Shown here: positions 45,102 to 53,335 of the stretch, piece by piece
Layout: every line of letters starts with the position of its first letter
How positions within the stretch are numbered: position 1 is the first letter of the stretch
Assembly: GCF_002215035.1 (NCBI RefSeq)
Contig: NZ_NKFP01000006.1
Location: 2,261,080-2,325,079, forward strand
DNA: 64,000 bases
Direction: 5' to 3'
Origin: Leptolyngbya ohadii IS1
GTDB taxonomy: Bacteria; Cyanobacteriota; Cyanobacteriia; Elainellales; Elainellaceae
Notes under the pieces: generated by a model
What the model saw: the letters and a program-made list of their open reading frames with translations, nothing else
Told to the model about the DNA's origin: nothing
The model's database searches: none
Program-made: the position numbers and the translations under genes

Positions 45102-45278
45102 ATGTCTCGCACTCACCCCATCTCCTCAAAAATGCCGCGATCGAGGGAGGCAAAAAGCTTCAGGATTTCTTACGCTGAGAATCTATCAGTCATCCGGTTC
45201 AATACAGTTCAATACAGGTTAACTGCGAGTCTGTCCGTTCTGACTGCCCTTTGAATTCACCTTTAAGGAAATCCAGCG

Positions 45279-45674
45279 ATGAATCCGAATACGCTTAATT
45301 CCTCCAATCGTCCCGCCCCAAATTCCACGACCTCTAACCCTCCCGTTTCTCGCATTACCGGGAAACCGATCGATTGCAGCAATCCGCAGGATCAGCAGGA
45401 AATGAACTACTGCGCGGTTCAGTCCTATGAGAAAGCCGATCGCGAACTTCAGGCAATGTATCAGCAGATGCATGATCAGATGCCCGAAGCCAGTCAGCCA
45501 CAGCTTGAGAAAGCACAACAGGAATGGGTTGAGTTTCGTTCAGCAGAATGCCGTCTCGAAGCCAAAGCCCACGAAGGCGGCTCGCTGTATCCCACGGTGC
45601 TTTATCGCTGCATGACCCGCATGACCCGCGATCGAATGACGCAGCTTCAGGAGCAGGTACAGCCTCAGGGTTAA
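45279..45674 (+). CDS. LprI/DUF1311 family protein
   Basis: 131 residues. The C-terminal about 95 residues match the lysozyme-inhibitor LprI-like (DUF1311) pattern: IDCSNPQDQQEMNYCAVQSY, then EKADRELQAMYQQM, QLEKAQQEWVEFRSAEC and YRCMTRMTRDRMTQLQEQ, with four conserved cysteines able to form two disulfides. Family members are normally periplasmic, yet this reading frame starts with a Ser/Asn/Pro-rich segment and no signal peptide, so either the true start lies upstream or the export signal was lost. A lysozyme-like hydrolase is encoded elsewhere in the window (29160-29945). Confidence 0.8.
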   Translation: MNPNTLNSSNRPAPNSTTSNPPVSRITGKPIDCSNPQDQQEMNYCAVQSYEKADRELQAMYQQMHDQMPEASQPQLEKAQQEWVEFRSAECRLEAKAHEGGSLYPTVLYRCMTRMTRDRMTQLQEQVQPQG

Positions 45675-45683
45675 TCTGTTTGC

Positions 45684-46304
45684 TTACCCGCGCAGTGATA
45701 CCCCTGCATGAAACGGGATAGTCTCGATCGCCTCAGAAGTAACCGCCTTAAAAGTGACCGCCTCAGAAGTAACCGCAGCTTGAGGGAAGGGCTTTTCTGT
45801 CGGGTGATCGGCTATTCCGTGGGTGAGGGCGTGGGCAACCAGGGAAGCATGGCGATCGGGGAAATCTTCGCGGCAGAGCAGCAGGTAATCCCCCAGATCC
45901 ACCAGAGTTCTCAGGGCAGCAGGCTCGATCGACTCGAATTCCGGCGCACCCTGCATCCAGGCTACGGCATCCGCTGTTCGCATGAGTCCTACGTCGAGCT
46001 GTTCGGTGCTGAGCAGGCTGGCAATCCCAACGGAGTTAACGGCGCGGGTGACTTTTGCTTCGGCTTCCGGCAGGTCGCGATCGAGGATTTCTACAAGGGT
46101 ACGGCTTAGCTCATTCGCGGCAAGGTCACTGCGATCGATTGCGATAAACAGGTGTCGCTGACGGTAGACCTTCCACTGTGGGAAAGGCGTATGGGCGACG
46201 ATCGGCTGTCCAAGCTGTCCGGTAGAAGATCCGATAGAAGACCCCAGGAAAGGCACTAAGAGAAAAGACGGTAGCCCTGTCTGGAGGAGTTTGCGCCGCT
46301 TCAT
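45684..46304 (-). CDS. Exported receptor-like protein (TAXI-type, tentative)
   Basis: 206 residues with an N-terminal RRKLLQTGLPSFLLVPFLGS signal that has a twin-arginine look. The body (HLFIAIDRSDLAANELSRTL, KVTRAVNSVGIASLLSTEQ, DVGLMRTADAVAWMQGAP) resembles TAXI/TRAP-type solute receptors in pattern but is shorter than the usual 300 residues. Its start overlaps the stop of the acetamidase gene by ATGA, so the two are co-translated and it may bind the amide substrate or product (inference). Near the C-terminus three 15-bp units (45731-45775) code the repeats AVTSE, AVTFK, AVTSE. Confidence 0.7.
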   Translation of the reverse strand: MKRRKLLQTGLPSFLLVPFLGSSIGSSTGQLGQPIVAHTPFPQWKVYRQRHLFIAIDRSDLAANELSRTLVEILDRDLPEAEAKVTRAVNSVGIASLLSTEQLDVGLMRTADAVAWMQGAPEFESIEPAALRTLVDLGDYLLLCREDFPDRHASLVAHALTHGIADHPTEKPFPQAAVTSEAVTFKAVTSEAIETIPFHAGVSLRG

Positions 46305-47644
46305 AAAGATGTCCTTGTGGCAGCAGGTTGAGGTAGGGCGATCGTGGTTTTGACCGATCCGGGCTGTCGCTCCGAGGTGCGTCCGGCAACCTGGAAGATT
46401 TCCCTGGGCAAAATCATGGAAACGAGGTAGTTCGGCACATCCACCACCTGACTAATTCGTAGATCCGCCGCAACGCTGCACACCACGTAAGCCTGTTCCG
46501 GCGTTAAGCCATACTCGGCGACCACATAGTCCACCATTTCAATCAGGGCATTGCGGGCAGCGAGGGTAAGGTCTTCCGACAGGTTTTCCAGCGGAGCAAT
46601 CTTATCGCCGTTCAGATACTTGTGATAGGGCGGAATTTCCCCTGCGGCTTTGATTGGAATGCCCATCGTGGCATGGAAGCTTTCCGGCTCCAGTGCCTTC
46701 AGCTGATTGCCGCCGAGGAATTGGGGCATCTTCAGGGCATCGGCTCCGCCCTTCCGGACTTCCGCTTTCAGGGTGACGGTCGCTCCCATTTCGATCGCCG
46801 TTCCCGACACTTCGCCATCGCCCTGGGCAAAATGCACGTCTCCCACATAAAGACCGCAGCCGTCTACAAAGCAGGGAAACAGAATCGTTGTGCCAATCTG
46901 CATCTGCTTCACGTCCATGTTGCCGCCATTTTCGCGAGGCGGAATCGTGCGGACACAGCGATCCTTTTGCGAACCGTTGACGCCACACAGGTCAGCAGGT
47001 AAACCACCCGTAGGCAAGGGCGCGAGGGCAATTCCACCTACTTCCGCAAGCTGTGCTTCCCGCCTGAGGAATGTCTCCAGCTCCGGTTCACCCGGTAAAA
47101 CGCCGATCGATCCGGCGAAACCCGCAAAGGGAATTTTGACCTGGGGCACTTCCTTTGAGGTGGCAGTGGTTGCCGTCAAATCCCAGTTTGCAATATAAGG
47201 TTCGGGAAACAGATCGCGCAGGAAACCAAATCCGGGTGCAATCACTGTGTATCCGTAGGGATCGGGCGTAATATCTTCGATCGTCACCGCCACTACATCC
47301 CCCCGCTGCGCTCCCTCGATCGCCACTGGACCTGTAAGCGGATGCACCTTCGACAAATCTGCCGCGACCACGTCTTCCGGCGTACTGCCCGGACCAAATG
47401 CCCCATCGAAAGCATCCCTTGCCCCCAGGACGATCGTTTGCCCTGGTACTGCCGTTGCCGCCATCGGAATTGCTGGATGCAGACGGTTAAAACAGTGGGG
47501 GTCATCGACGCAGAACTCCCCGGTTCGCTCTAACACTAGCGGCGCGGGCTGGCTAATTGCGGGTAACGATCGCACCCCTGCCGCTCCTGCAAAGAACAGA
47601 ATCACCCCAATAAAAATTCCGAGATTTCGCTTAAGCTTGTTCAC
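46301..47644 (-). CDS. Exported acetamidase/formamidase family protein
   Basis: 447 residues, hydrolysing short amides to the acid and ammonia in the FmdA/AmdA family. After a signal sequence (about 1-30, IFIGVILFFAGAAGV) the family pattern is seen: HPAIPMAATAVPGQTIVLG, TGPVAIEGAQRGDVVAV, DVKQMQIGTTILFPCFVDGC, GLYVGDVHFAQGDGEVSGTA and MVDYVVAEYGLTPEQAYVVC. The exported form is less usual than cytoplasmic formamidase. First gene of a two-gene unit with the receptor-like protein. Confidence 0.88.
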   Translation of the reverse strand: MNKLKRNLGIFIGVILFFAGAAGVRSLPAISQPAPLVLERTGEFCVDDPHCFNRLHPAIPMAATAVPGQTIVLGARDAFDGAFGPGSTPEDVVAADLSKVHPLTGPVAIEGAQRGDVVAVTIEDITPDPYGYTVIAPGFGFLRDLFPEPYIANWDLTATTATSKEVPQVKIPFAGFAGSIGVLPGEPELETFLRREAQLAEVGGIALAPLPTGGLPADLCGVNGSQKDRCVRTIPPRENGGNMDVKQMQIGTTILFPCFVDGCGLYVGDVHFAQGDGEVSGTAIEMGATVTLKAEVRKGGADALKMPQFLGGNQLKALEPESFHATMGIPIKAAGEIPPYHKYLNGDKIAPLENLSEDLTLAARNALIEMVDYVVAEYGLTPEQAYVVCSVAADLRISQVVDVPNYLVSMILPREIFQVAGRTSERQPGSVKTTIALPQPAATRTSL

Positions 47645-47781
47645 CGTTCACTCCTACCACGAGTCGAGCCGTCAATCGAGCTGTCAATCGAACCAAGAAT
47701 CGTAACCATAGACCGATCGCCATAAATCCCCCCGATAGGGATACAGCTTGATAGAGAGTTGTAGCAAAAATAATTTCGTCG

Positions 47782-47802
47782 CTGTAGCAAAGTTAGCTAC
47801 AG
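47782..47802. promoter_or_regulatory. Palindromic operator candidate
   Basis: CTGTAGC / GCTACAG arms with a 7-base AAAGTTA centre, in the divergent space between the acetamidase and CDF genes (138 bp from the acetamidase start). A half site GTAGCAAAAA lies 20 bases upstream. It does not fit the NtcA spacing GTA-N8-TAC. Confidence 0.45.
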
Positions 47803-47864
47803 TTTGGGGTCAAATCGGGGATTATAGGCAGCAATTCTCGGATTCAACGCACTGGTGACGGCTT

Positions 47865-47926
47865 GGTTTGCGGCACTGGTGGTTTGCGGCGCTAGTGGTT
47901 TGATGCGCTGGTGGTTTGATGCAGTG
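47865..47926 (+). repeat. 16-bp tandem repeat upstream of the CDF transporter
   Basis: Four units of GGTTTGCGGCACTGGT type: 47865-47880, 47881-47896, 47897-47912 and a partial 47913-47926. Units 3-4 share GGTTTGATGC, showing two rounds of duplication. It ends 50 bases before the start codon. Confidence 0.9.
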
Positions 47927-47975
47927 TTTTTTAACAGACTGAGATTCGCAGGATCGTTTTTTGCAGTGAGGAGGA

Positions 47976-49091
47976 ATGTCGCGCATGGTATTGCAATCGC
48001 CTTTCGATCGAACCCAGGAATCTGTCCCTGTCCATTCTCCCGATCGCCGTTCCGATCGTCGTTCCCCTTCTGTTCAAGAAAGTAATTCTCACGATCATCA
48101 TCAGGTTCATCATCAAAGCGATTCCCACAGCCATCATTCTTATAGCCATCATTTCCATAGCCATCATCACGGTCATTCTCACGGTCACGATCACGAAGGA
48201 CACGCGCATACCCACGGTGTAATCGATCCGGGGATTGTTACGACCGATCGCGGCTTGTGGGCAGTGAAATGGTCTTTTGTGGGGCTGATGGTGACTGCAC
48301 TGTTACAGGTCGGTGTGGTTGTGCTGTCGGGAAGCGTTGCCCTGCTTGCAGATACGATTCATAACTTCGCGGATGCTGCCACTGCAATTCCGTTAGGTCT
48401 GGCATTTTTGCTGGCTCGTCGCCCGCCCACTGCTCGGTTTGCCTATGGCTACGGCAGAGTCGAGGATCTGGCAGGTGTGGTGATCGTGGCAATTATCTGC
48501 TTCAGTGCACTAATTACGGGGTATGAGTCGATCGATCGCTTCTTCCATCCCCAGACCATGCAGCAGGTCGGTTTTGTCGTCCTCGCGGCTGTGATTGGCT
48601 TCCTGGGCAATGAGTGGGTGGCACGATTTCGGATTCGGGTCGGACAGGAAATTAACAGTGCGGCACTGGTGGCAGATGGCTATCATGCACGGATCGACAG
48701 CCTCACGAGTTTGGCAGTTCTGGGTAGCGCAGTTGGAACATGGCTGGGATTTCCAATCGCCGATCCGCTGATTGGGCTGGGTATTACGATCGCCATTATC
48801 AAAATCGTGATCGAATCTGCTCAGGCAGTTTTTACGCGACTGTTAGACGGAGCTGACCCCGAACTCACCCACGAAATTCACCATGCCGTTGATCATGTCG
48901 AAGGTATATCCGTCCAGAAAATTCGGAGTCGCTGGATTGGGCATCAGCTTCAGGTGCATTTACAGCTTAAAGTTCAGGGTGATGTGTCGATCGCAGAAAG
49001 TCAGCTTCTCACCCAATCGGTACGCAAAGAACTCCAGCACCATCTGCCCTATGTAAAAGAGGCGATCGTGGAACTGGAGCCAAAGGATTAG
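47976..49091 (+). CDS. Cation diffusion facilitator (CDF) metal exporter
   Basis: Proton-coupled exporter of Zn2+ or similar divalent metal in the inner membrane, 371 residues. The N-terminus (about 28-88) is a His-rich stretch (HSHHSYSHHFHSHHHGHSHG) that should bind metal. Six membrane segments follow; the transport-site motifs are DTIHNFADAATAIPL in TM2 and DGYHARIDSLTSLAVL in TM5. The C-terminal cytoplasmic domain (IHHAVDHVEGISVQKIRSRW) is the usual dimerising metal-sensing part. The ATG at 47985 is better spaced from GAGGAGG than 47976 and may be the real start. Confidence 0.94.
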   Translation: MSRMVLQSPFDRTQESVPVHSPDRRSDRRSPSVQESNSHDHHQVHHQSDSHSHHSYSHHFHSHHHGHSHGHDHEGHAHTHGVIDPGIVTTDRGLWAVKWSFVGLMVTALLQVGVVVLSGSVALLADTIHNFADAATAIPLGLAFLLARRPPTARFAYGYGRVEDLAGVVIVAIICFSALITGYESIDRFFHPQTMQQVGFVVLAAVIGFLGNEWVARFRIRVGQEINSAALVADGYHARIDSLTSLAVLGSAVGTWLGFPIADPLIGLGITIAIIKIVIESAQAVFTRLLDGADPELTHEIHHAVDHVEGISVQKIRSRWIGHQLQVHLQLKVQGDVSIAESQLLTQSVRKELQHHLPYVKEAIVELEPKD

Positions 49092-49163
49092 ATTAATTTA
49101 GATCGACTTAGACCAATCAAGAACTAAATCAGTTTAAAGATTAGATTCAGTTTAGAGCCATTC

Positions 49164-50249
49164 TTAAACCGCACCTACGATCGCTCTAGATTGGCGCAAA
49201 TGTCCGTTCTGCTGAACCTTTCGGGCGATTAGCTGCTGATAGACGGCTTCGTAGCCCTGCACCATCGCTGCTGCGCTAAAGTTTTGCACGACGTGATCGC
49301 GACAGGTTCGCCGATCGATTTCCCCAATCCGACCGACTGCCGCCACGCATTCATCCACATCCTTGCAGAGGAATCCTGTTTTGCCGTGCAGAATAAGTTC
49401 TGGAGCAGATCCCTGGGCGATCGCAATGACGGGAGTGCCGCAGATCATCGATTCGGTCATGACCAGTCCAAAGGGTTCGCGCCAGGTCAGTGGACAGAGG
49501 GTTGCCACGGCGTTGCCCATAATTTCGCTCTTTTGGGCATGGTTGGCTTCGCCAAGATAGACAATCTGTTCACCGTCGATCAGGGGTTCGACCTGCGTGG
49601 CAAAAAATTCTTTGTCTGCCCGATCGACTTTACCCGCCATTCTCAGATGCCATCCCGTCCGCTTTGCAATTTCGATCGCCAGATGGGGACCCTTCTCCGG
49701 CGACATTCGCCCAAAAAATGTCAGATAGGGCGGGTCAGAAGGCTGGGGATGGAACACATAGGTTTCGGGGTCGATGCCGTTATAAACCGTGCCGACGTAA
49801 TTCAGTCCCAGATCGGTTCGGCGCTGCGAATTGGAGATGCTAACAAAGTTTTGATGTTTATTTTGCGCGAATAGCTTTTCAACGATCGGGTTAAGAATTC
49901 CGTGAACGGTATGAACACAGGGAACCTTCATCGCATTGGCAAAGGGGAGGGCAATCGCGTCTACGTGAAAATGAATGACATCATACTGGTCTGATTGCTC
50001 AATCAAACGATTCATTTGCATCAGGTCATACACCTGATATTCACTCGGCGTCACACCTGCAACCCGCAACGAGGAAGGCGCACCAGGGATCAGGTTTGCT
50101 AAGGTTTGAGAATCTGCTGTGGCAAACAGAGTGACTTCATGACCGCATTTGACTAATCCATCGGTGAGGCGACTGACCACTAACTCCGTTCCACCATAGG
50201 CTGGCGGAGGCACACACTCCCATAAAGGCGCAACTTGAGCAATCCGCAT
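49164..50249 (-). CDS. Glycosyltransferase family 4 protein
   Basis: GT-B fold retaining glycosyltransferase, 361 residues. The N-terminal acceptor domain starts MRIAQVAPLWECVPPPAYGG with the glycine loop GGTE. The donor domain shows FFGRMSPEKGPHLAIEIAKR and the E-x7-E motif REPFGLVMTESMICGTPVIA. Sugar and acceptor are unknown; the AYGGTE N-terminus is common in family 4 enzymes of the trehalose/sucrose-like or lipopolysaccharide group. It is single and divergent from the HtrA-type protease gene. Confidence 0.92.
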   Translation of the reverse strand: MRIAQVAPLWECVPPPAYGGTELVVSRLTDGLVKCGHEVTLFATADSQTLANLIPGAPSSLRVAGVTPSEYQVYDLMQMNRLIEQSDQYDVIHFHVDAIALPFANAMKVPCVHTVHGILNPIVEKLFAQNKHQNFVSISNSQRRTDLGLNYVGTVYNGIDPETYVFHPQPSDPPYLTFFGRMSPEKGPHLAIEIAKRTGWHLRMAGKVDRADKEFFATQVEPLIDGEQIVYLGEANHAQKSEIMGNAVATLCPLTWREPFGLVMTESMICGTPVIAIAQGSAPELILHGKTGFLCKDVDECVAAVGRIGEIDRRTCRDHVVQNFSAAAMVQGYEAVYQQLIARKVQQNGHLRQSRAIVGAV

Positions 50250-50584
50250 AAGGAATCTCCTAAGAATGACAACCCGTGCAGCAGTAAACGCAAAATTCCT
50301 GCACGACCGCTAAATTTTGATTCAGTAACAATCTGTTTTATTTGTTCCGGACTCTATAAAACTCTAAAATTTGGCTCAATTTCGGGCATCCATCCACCGA
50401 TGAGTAGGGACATCTACCCACCGATTTATTTTCGACATTTCACAAGCACGATTCTCACAGGTTCCCAGTAAACATTCCATCTTAAGAATGAGTTGCTATT
50501 GCAAAAGACAGGGAGGAGTACGATCGTTTTGCTGTCCTCCCCGTACTTCATCTCAATTGTTGAGTTATTGCAACAGATCATGTC

Positions 50585-50703
50585 GCTTATACAGCCTTTT
50601 CCAGGCTAATAGAATGCAAGAAATGGGGTGCAGAGACATAGCCCCTGCATAGGGCGAAGCCCCACATCCCTAGTCCCTGACGAGAGTGAAAAACGCTGTA
50701 AGC
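50585..50703. repeat. MITE-like element with imperfect terminal inverted repeats
   Basis: About 119 bp bounded by GCTTATACAGCCTTTTCC and, inverted, GCTTACAGCGTTTTTC. Inside is a stem GGGGTGCAGAGACATAGCCC region with CCTGCATAGGGCGAAG. No coding capacity. It lies in the 600-bp divergent space 50250-50856, which holds no gene; a further hairpin (GGGAGGA / TCCTCCC, 50513-50544) precedes it. Confidence 0.55.
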
Positions 50704-50856
50704 AGTTTCGGCGCGACTGGTACTGTCACCCAAAAGTTGCGTCTAGAAACGTCTAGAAAACAGTTGGACTGAGTAAACATTCAGAATAAATATTCAGAGA
50801 AAATTTGAGAGCTTAGGGATGTCAGAATTACCTGAGTCTCGCGTATCCTGGTGATT

Positions 50857-52338
50857 ATGCAAGCAAAGCCACACCGTCCTCGCAAACCTAAACCTCGATC
50901 CAAACTGAGGCTGCTGATAACAACCTGGGTACGTAAAAACTCTAAAAACCCATGGTTGATAATGGCAGTTATCGGGATTCCTGCTGCTGCGGTATTGCTC
51001 AGGCTTCCGCAAAATAATTTCACATCTCCGGGCAATAGACCAGAAGTATCGGCAGACCGCGAGTTCAGCATCAATGCCACTCGTCCCGCTAGCTTTGAGG
51101 ATGCCTTTCAAACCGTCACTCGATTAGCGCAGGCAACGGATTCCCGCCAGACCCGCACGGGCATTACCCAGGCGCAGTACGATCGCTGGCGACAGTCCCA
51201 GGGACAGCAACCTCAATCGATCGACAGTCTTCAGCCCTCGGAAGTCGAGGCAATCTATCGCAACTACTGGCAGCAGGGCAACTGTAATCGCTATGCCGCA
51301 CCGCTGCATATGGTTTGTCTGGATACGATGCTTGCTTTTGGCGTAGACGACGGCAGCTCCTTTTTTGCAGGTTTATCCCCAAACCCAGAACGGGCAGCGA
51401 CGGAAGTCGCTCGGCGGCGCATAGAATACCGTCAGCGTTTGCACAACTCCAGCCTGAATGGCATTACTCCCAGCAGGCGAGGTGGTTTCCAGGTTGATCC
51501 ACAGTCTGTGATCGCGGGAATCAATCGCGATCGGACACTGCAAGCCTTCCTCAGCGGTGGGGCTGGGCAAATTCAGACAGGCGATCGCATTGCCACCCGT
51601 TTACCGAGTCCTGCTCCTTCTCCCCTCCAATCTCCCAATTACAGGTCTGCCCCGCCAGAGGCTTCTGAGCCAGCTTCGGGATTCTCGCCTTTCTCCAGAG
51701 TGCGAGACATAGTGACGGGATTGCTGCGTCCCCAATCAACCGATCCTGCCCCTGAGCTAGACTCCAGCAGTCTTTATGCCGCTGCCAAGCCTTCTACCGT
51801 CGAAATCTGGATCTATGTCGATAGCGGCTATGCCCCTGCCACGGGAATTATTGTGCAGCCGAACGGCTTAATCCTCACCAATTATCATGTGATTGCCAAC
51901 AATCCCACTCCCACTGTCCATCTGCCGGACGGACGCAAGTTCACTGGACAGGTGATCACAAGCGACCCGACAATCGACCTGGCACTGGTCAAAATTCAGG
52001 GGACTGAGGGATTACCGACTGCGAAGCTGGCAGACAGCACGAAGGATGTTCAAAGCGGCGATACCGTTTATGCGATCGGCTCTCCAATGGGTTCCCACTG
52101 GAAATTGACCCGTGCCCAAGTGATGAATACCGCCAGCCTGTGCGGGAGCCGCGCCCTCGACAATCGCTGCATTCGCACCCCCAGCGGTTTCCTGCATCCC
52201 GGCAATAGCGGTGGTCCGCTGCTGAATACCAGAGGGGAAGTGATCGGCGTGAATCGAGCAATCCAGGAAAGTACGGGGCAGGGAGTCAGTATTCCAATCG
52301 AGATTGTGCAGCAGTTTCTCAAACGGGCACAGCCATAG
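50857..52338 (+). CDS. Membrane-anchored HtrA-type serine protease (S1C)
   Basis: About 493 residues. A basic N-terminus and one membrane helix (NPWLIMAVIGIPAAAVLLRL, about 30-50) anchor the protein; a spacer of about 250 residues, Pro/Ser-rich toward its end, precedes the protease domain. Catalytic triad: His in LTNYHVIANN (about 347), Asp in DLALVKIQG (about 373), Ser in HPGNSGGPLLNTRG (about 449). No PDZ domain follows: the protein ends soon after VSIPIEIVQQFLKRA. The ATG 50857 lies two codons after an alternative GTG. Role: periplasmic protein quality control or processing (inference). Confidence 0.9.
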   Translation: MQAKPHRPRKPKPRSKLRLLITTWVRKNSKNPWLIMAVIGIPAAAVLLRLPQNNFTSPGNRPEVSADREFSINATRPASFEDAFQTVTRLAQATDSRQTRTGITQAQYDRWRQSQGQQPQSIDSLQPSEVEAIYRNYWQQGNCNRYAAPLHMVCLDTMLAFGVDDGSSFFAGLSPNPERAATEVARRRIEYRQRLHNSSLNGITPSRRGGFQVDPQSVIAGINRDRTLQAFLSGGAGQIQTGDRIATRLPSPAPSPLQSPNYRSAPPEASEPASGFSPFSRVRDIVTGLLRPQSTDPAPELDSSSLYAAAKPSTVEIWIYVDSGYAPATGIIVQPNGLILTNYHVIANNPTPTVHLPDGRKFTGQVITSDPTIDLALVKIQGTEGLPTAKLADSTKDVQSGDTVYAIGSPMGSHWKLTRAQVMNTASLCGSRALDNRCIRTPSGFLHPGNSGGPLLNTRGEVIGVNRAIQESTGQGVSIPIEIVQQFLKRAQP

Positions 52339-52384
52339 GCGATCGGTCTAATTAGATTGATCTCATTCGATCGTTTCAATTCAT

Positions 52385-53122
52385 CTAATTCTTCCAGAGG
52401 GCAATGCCGCCGAGCAACCCGCTCACGTTCGGCACAATTTTGACGTTTTCCGGCAGCTTAATCTCAATTCGTTTGGCATTTCCGCCCCCCAGATATAGCC
52501 GATCGTAGTTCAAAGTCCGACTCAGGAGGTCGATCGCTTTTTGCAGCCGTTCGTTCCAGCGTTTTTTGCCAACGTCGTCCAGGGCAGCACGTCCAAGCTG
52601 TTCCTCGTAGGTTTGTCCTTTCCGGAAGGGGTGGTGTCCCAGTTCCAGATTGGGCACCAGAATACCGTTCACAAACATGGCAAAGCCGACGCCCGTCCCC
52701 AGGGTAATTACCAGTTCAGCGCCCTGTCCCTCGATCGCCCCAAATCCCTGCATGTCGGCATCGTTTAGCACTCGTACAGGTTTGCCTAGCGACTCTTCCA
52801 GCGATTTGCCCAGGTTGAAGCCAATCCAGCCCTGATCCAGATTTGCTGCCGTGTAGGTGGTTCCCTGGCGCACCACACCCGGAAATCCTACGGAGACGCG
52901 ATCGAAGGTTTTGCTCATAGCAAGCTGATGAATTGCTTCAATCACTGATTCCGGCGTTGCAGGCTCAGGAGTTGAAAGGCGATCGCGTTCGGAAAGCGGG
53001 TTGCCTGCCGAGTCCAGCAGCATTGCTTTAACCCCGCTGCCGCCAATGTCTACCGCCAGAGTGAGCGGTCCCGATGAAGCGGATTCGGTAGAAGTCATTT
53101 CGGCTTGAGAGTCCTCCAGCAT
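52385..53122 (-). CDS. ROK family kinase, polyphosphate glucokinase-like
   Basis: 245-residue sugar kinase of the ROK/PPGK group. ATP/polyphosphate loop LAVDIGGSGVKAMLLDSAG; catalytic region RVLNDADMQGFGAIEGQG (the Asp in NDAD is the base); TLGTGVGFAMFVNG; and ELGHHPFRKGQTYEEQLG, the form of the ROK metal region typical for polyphosphate-glucose phosphotransferases. The CxCGxxGCxE zinc motif of repressor-type ROK proteins is absent, as is any HTH. It likely phosphorylates glucose using polyphosphate or ATP. Confidence 0.88.
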   Translation of the reverse strand: MLEDSQAEMTSTESASSGPLTLAVDIGGSGVKAMLLDSAGNPLSERDRLSTPEPATPESVIEAIHQLAMSKTFDRVSVGFPGVVRQGTTYTAANLDQGWIGFNLGKSLEESLGKPVRVLNDADMQGFGAIEGQGAELVITLGTGVGFAMFVNGILVPNLELGHHPFRKGQTYEEQLGRAALDDVGKKRWNERLQKAIDLLSRTLNYDRLYLGGGNAKRIEIKLPENVKIVPNVSGLLGGIALWKN

Positions 53123-53335
53123 GGCGATCGTCCTTTTGTGTTACTGGCTGATTGTGTTACTGGCTAATTATTAACCAATGACTGCCTGAACCGTTATCCC
53201 GTTTCGTCAGGGGCGGTTTGGCTGACATTGATTAGATTCTATCAAGTGGATTATTCGCAGTCCTGATTATTGCTCTGAATGATCCGCAGGGAAGCAAATT
53301 TGCCATGATTTGAAGAAGCCACCCGGTCGTAAAAG

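Noticed and set aside
47782-47802. NtcA nitrogen-control site
   Set aside because: The GTA and TAC half sites are separated by 11 bases, not the 8 required by NtcA.
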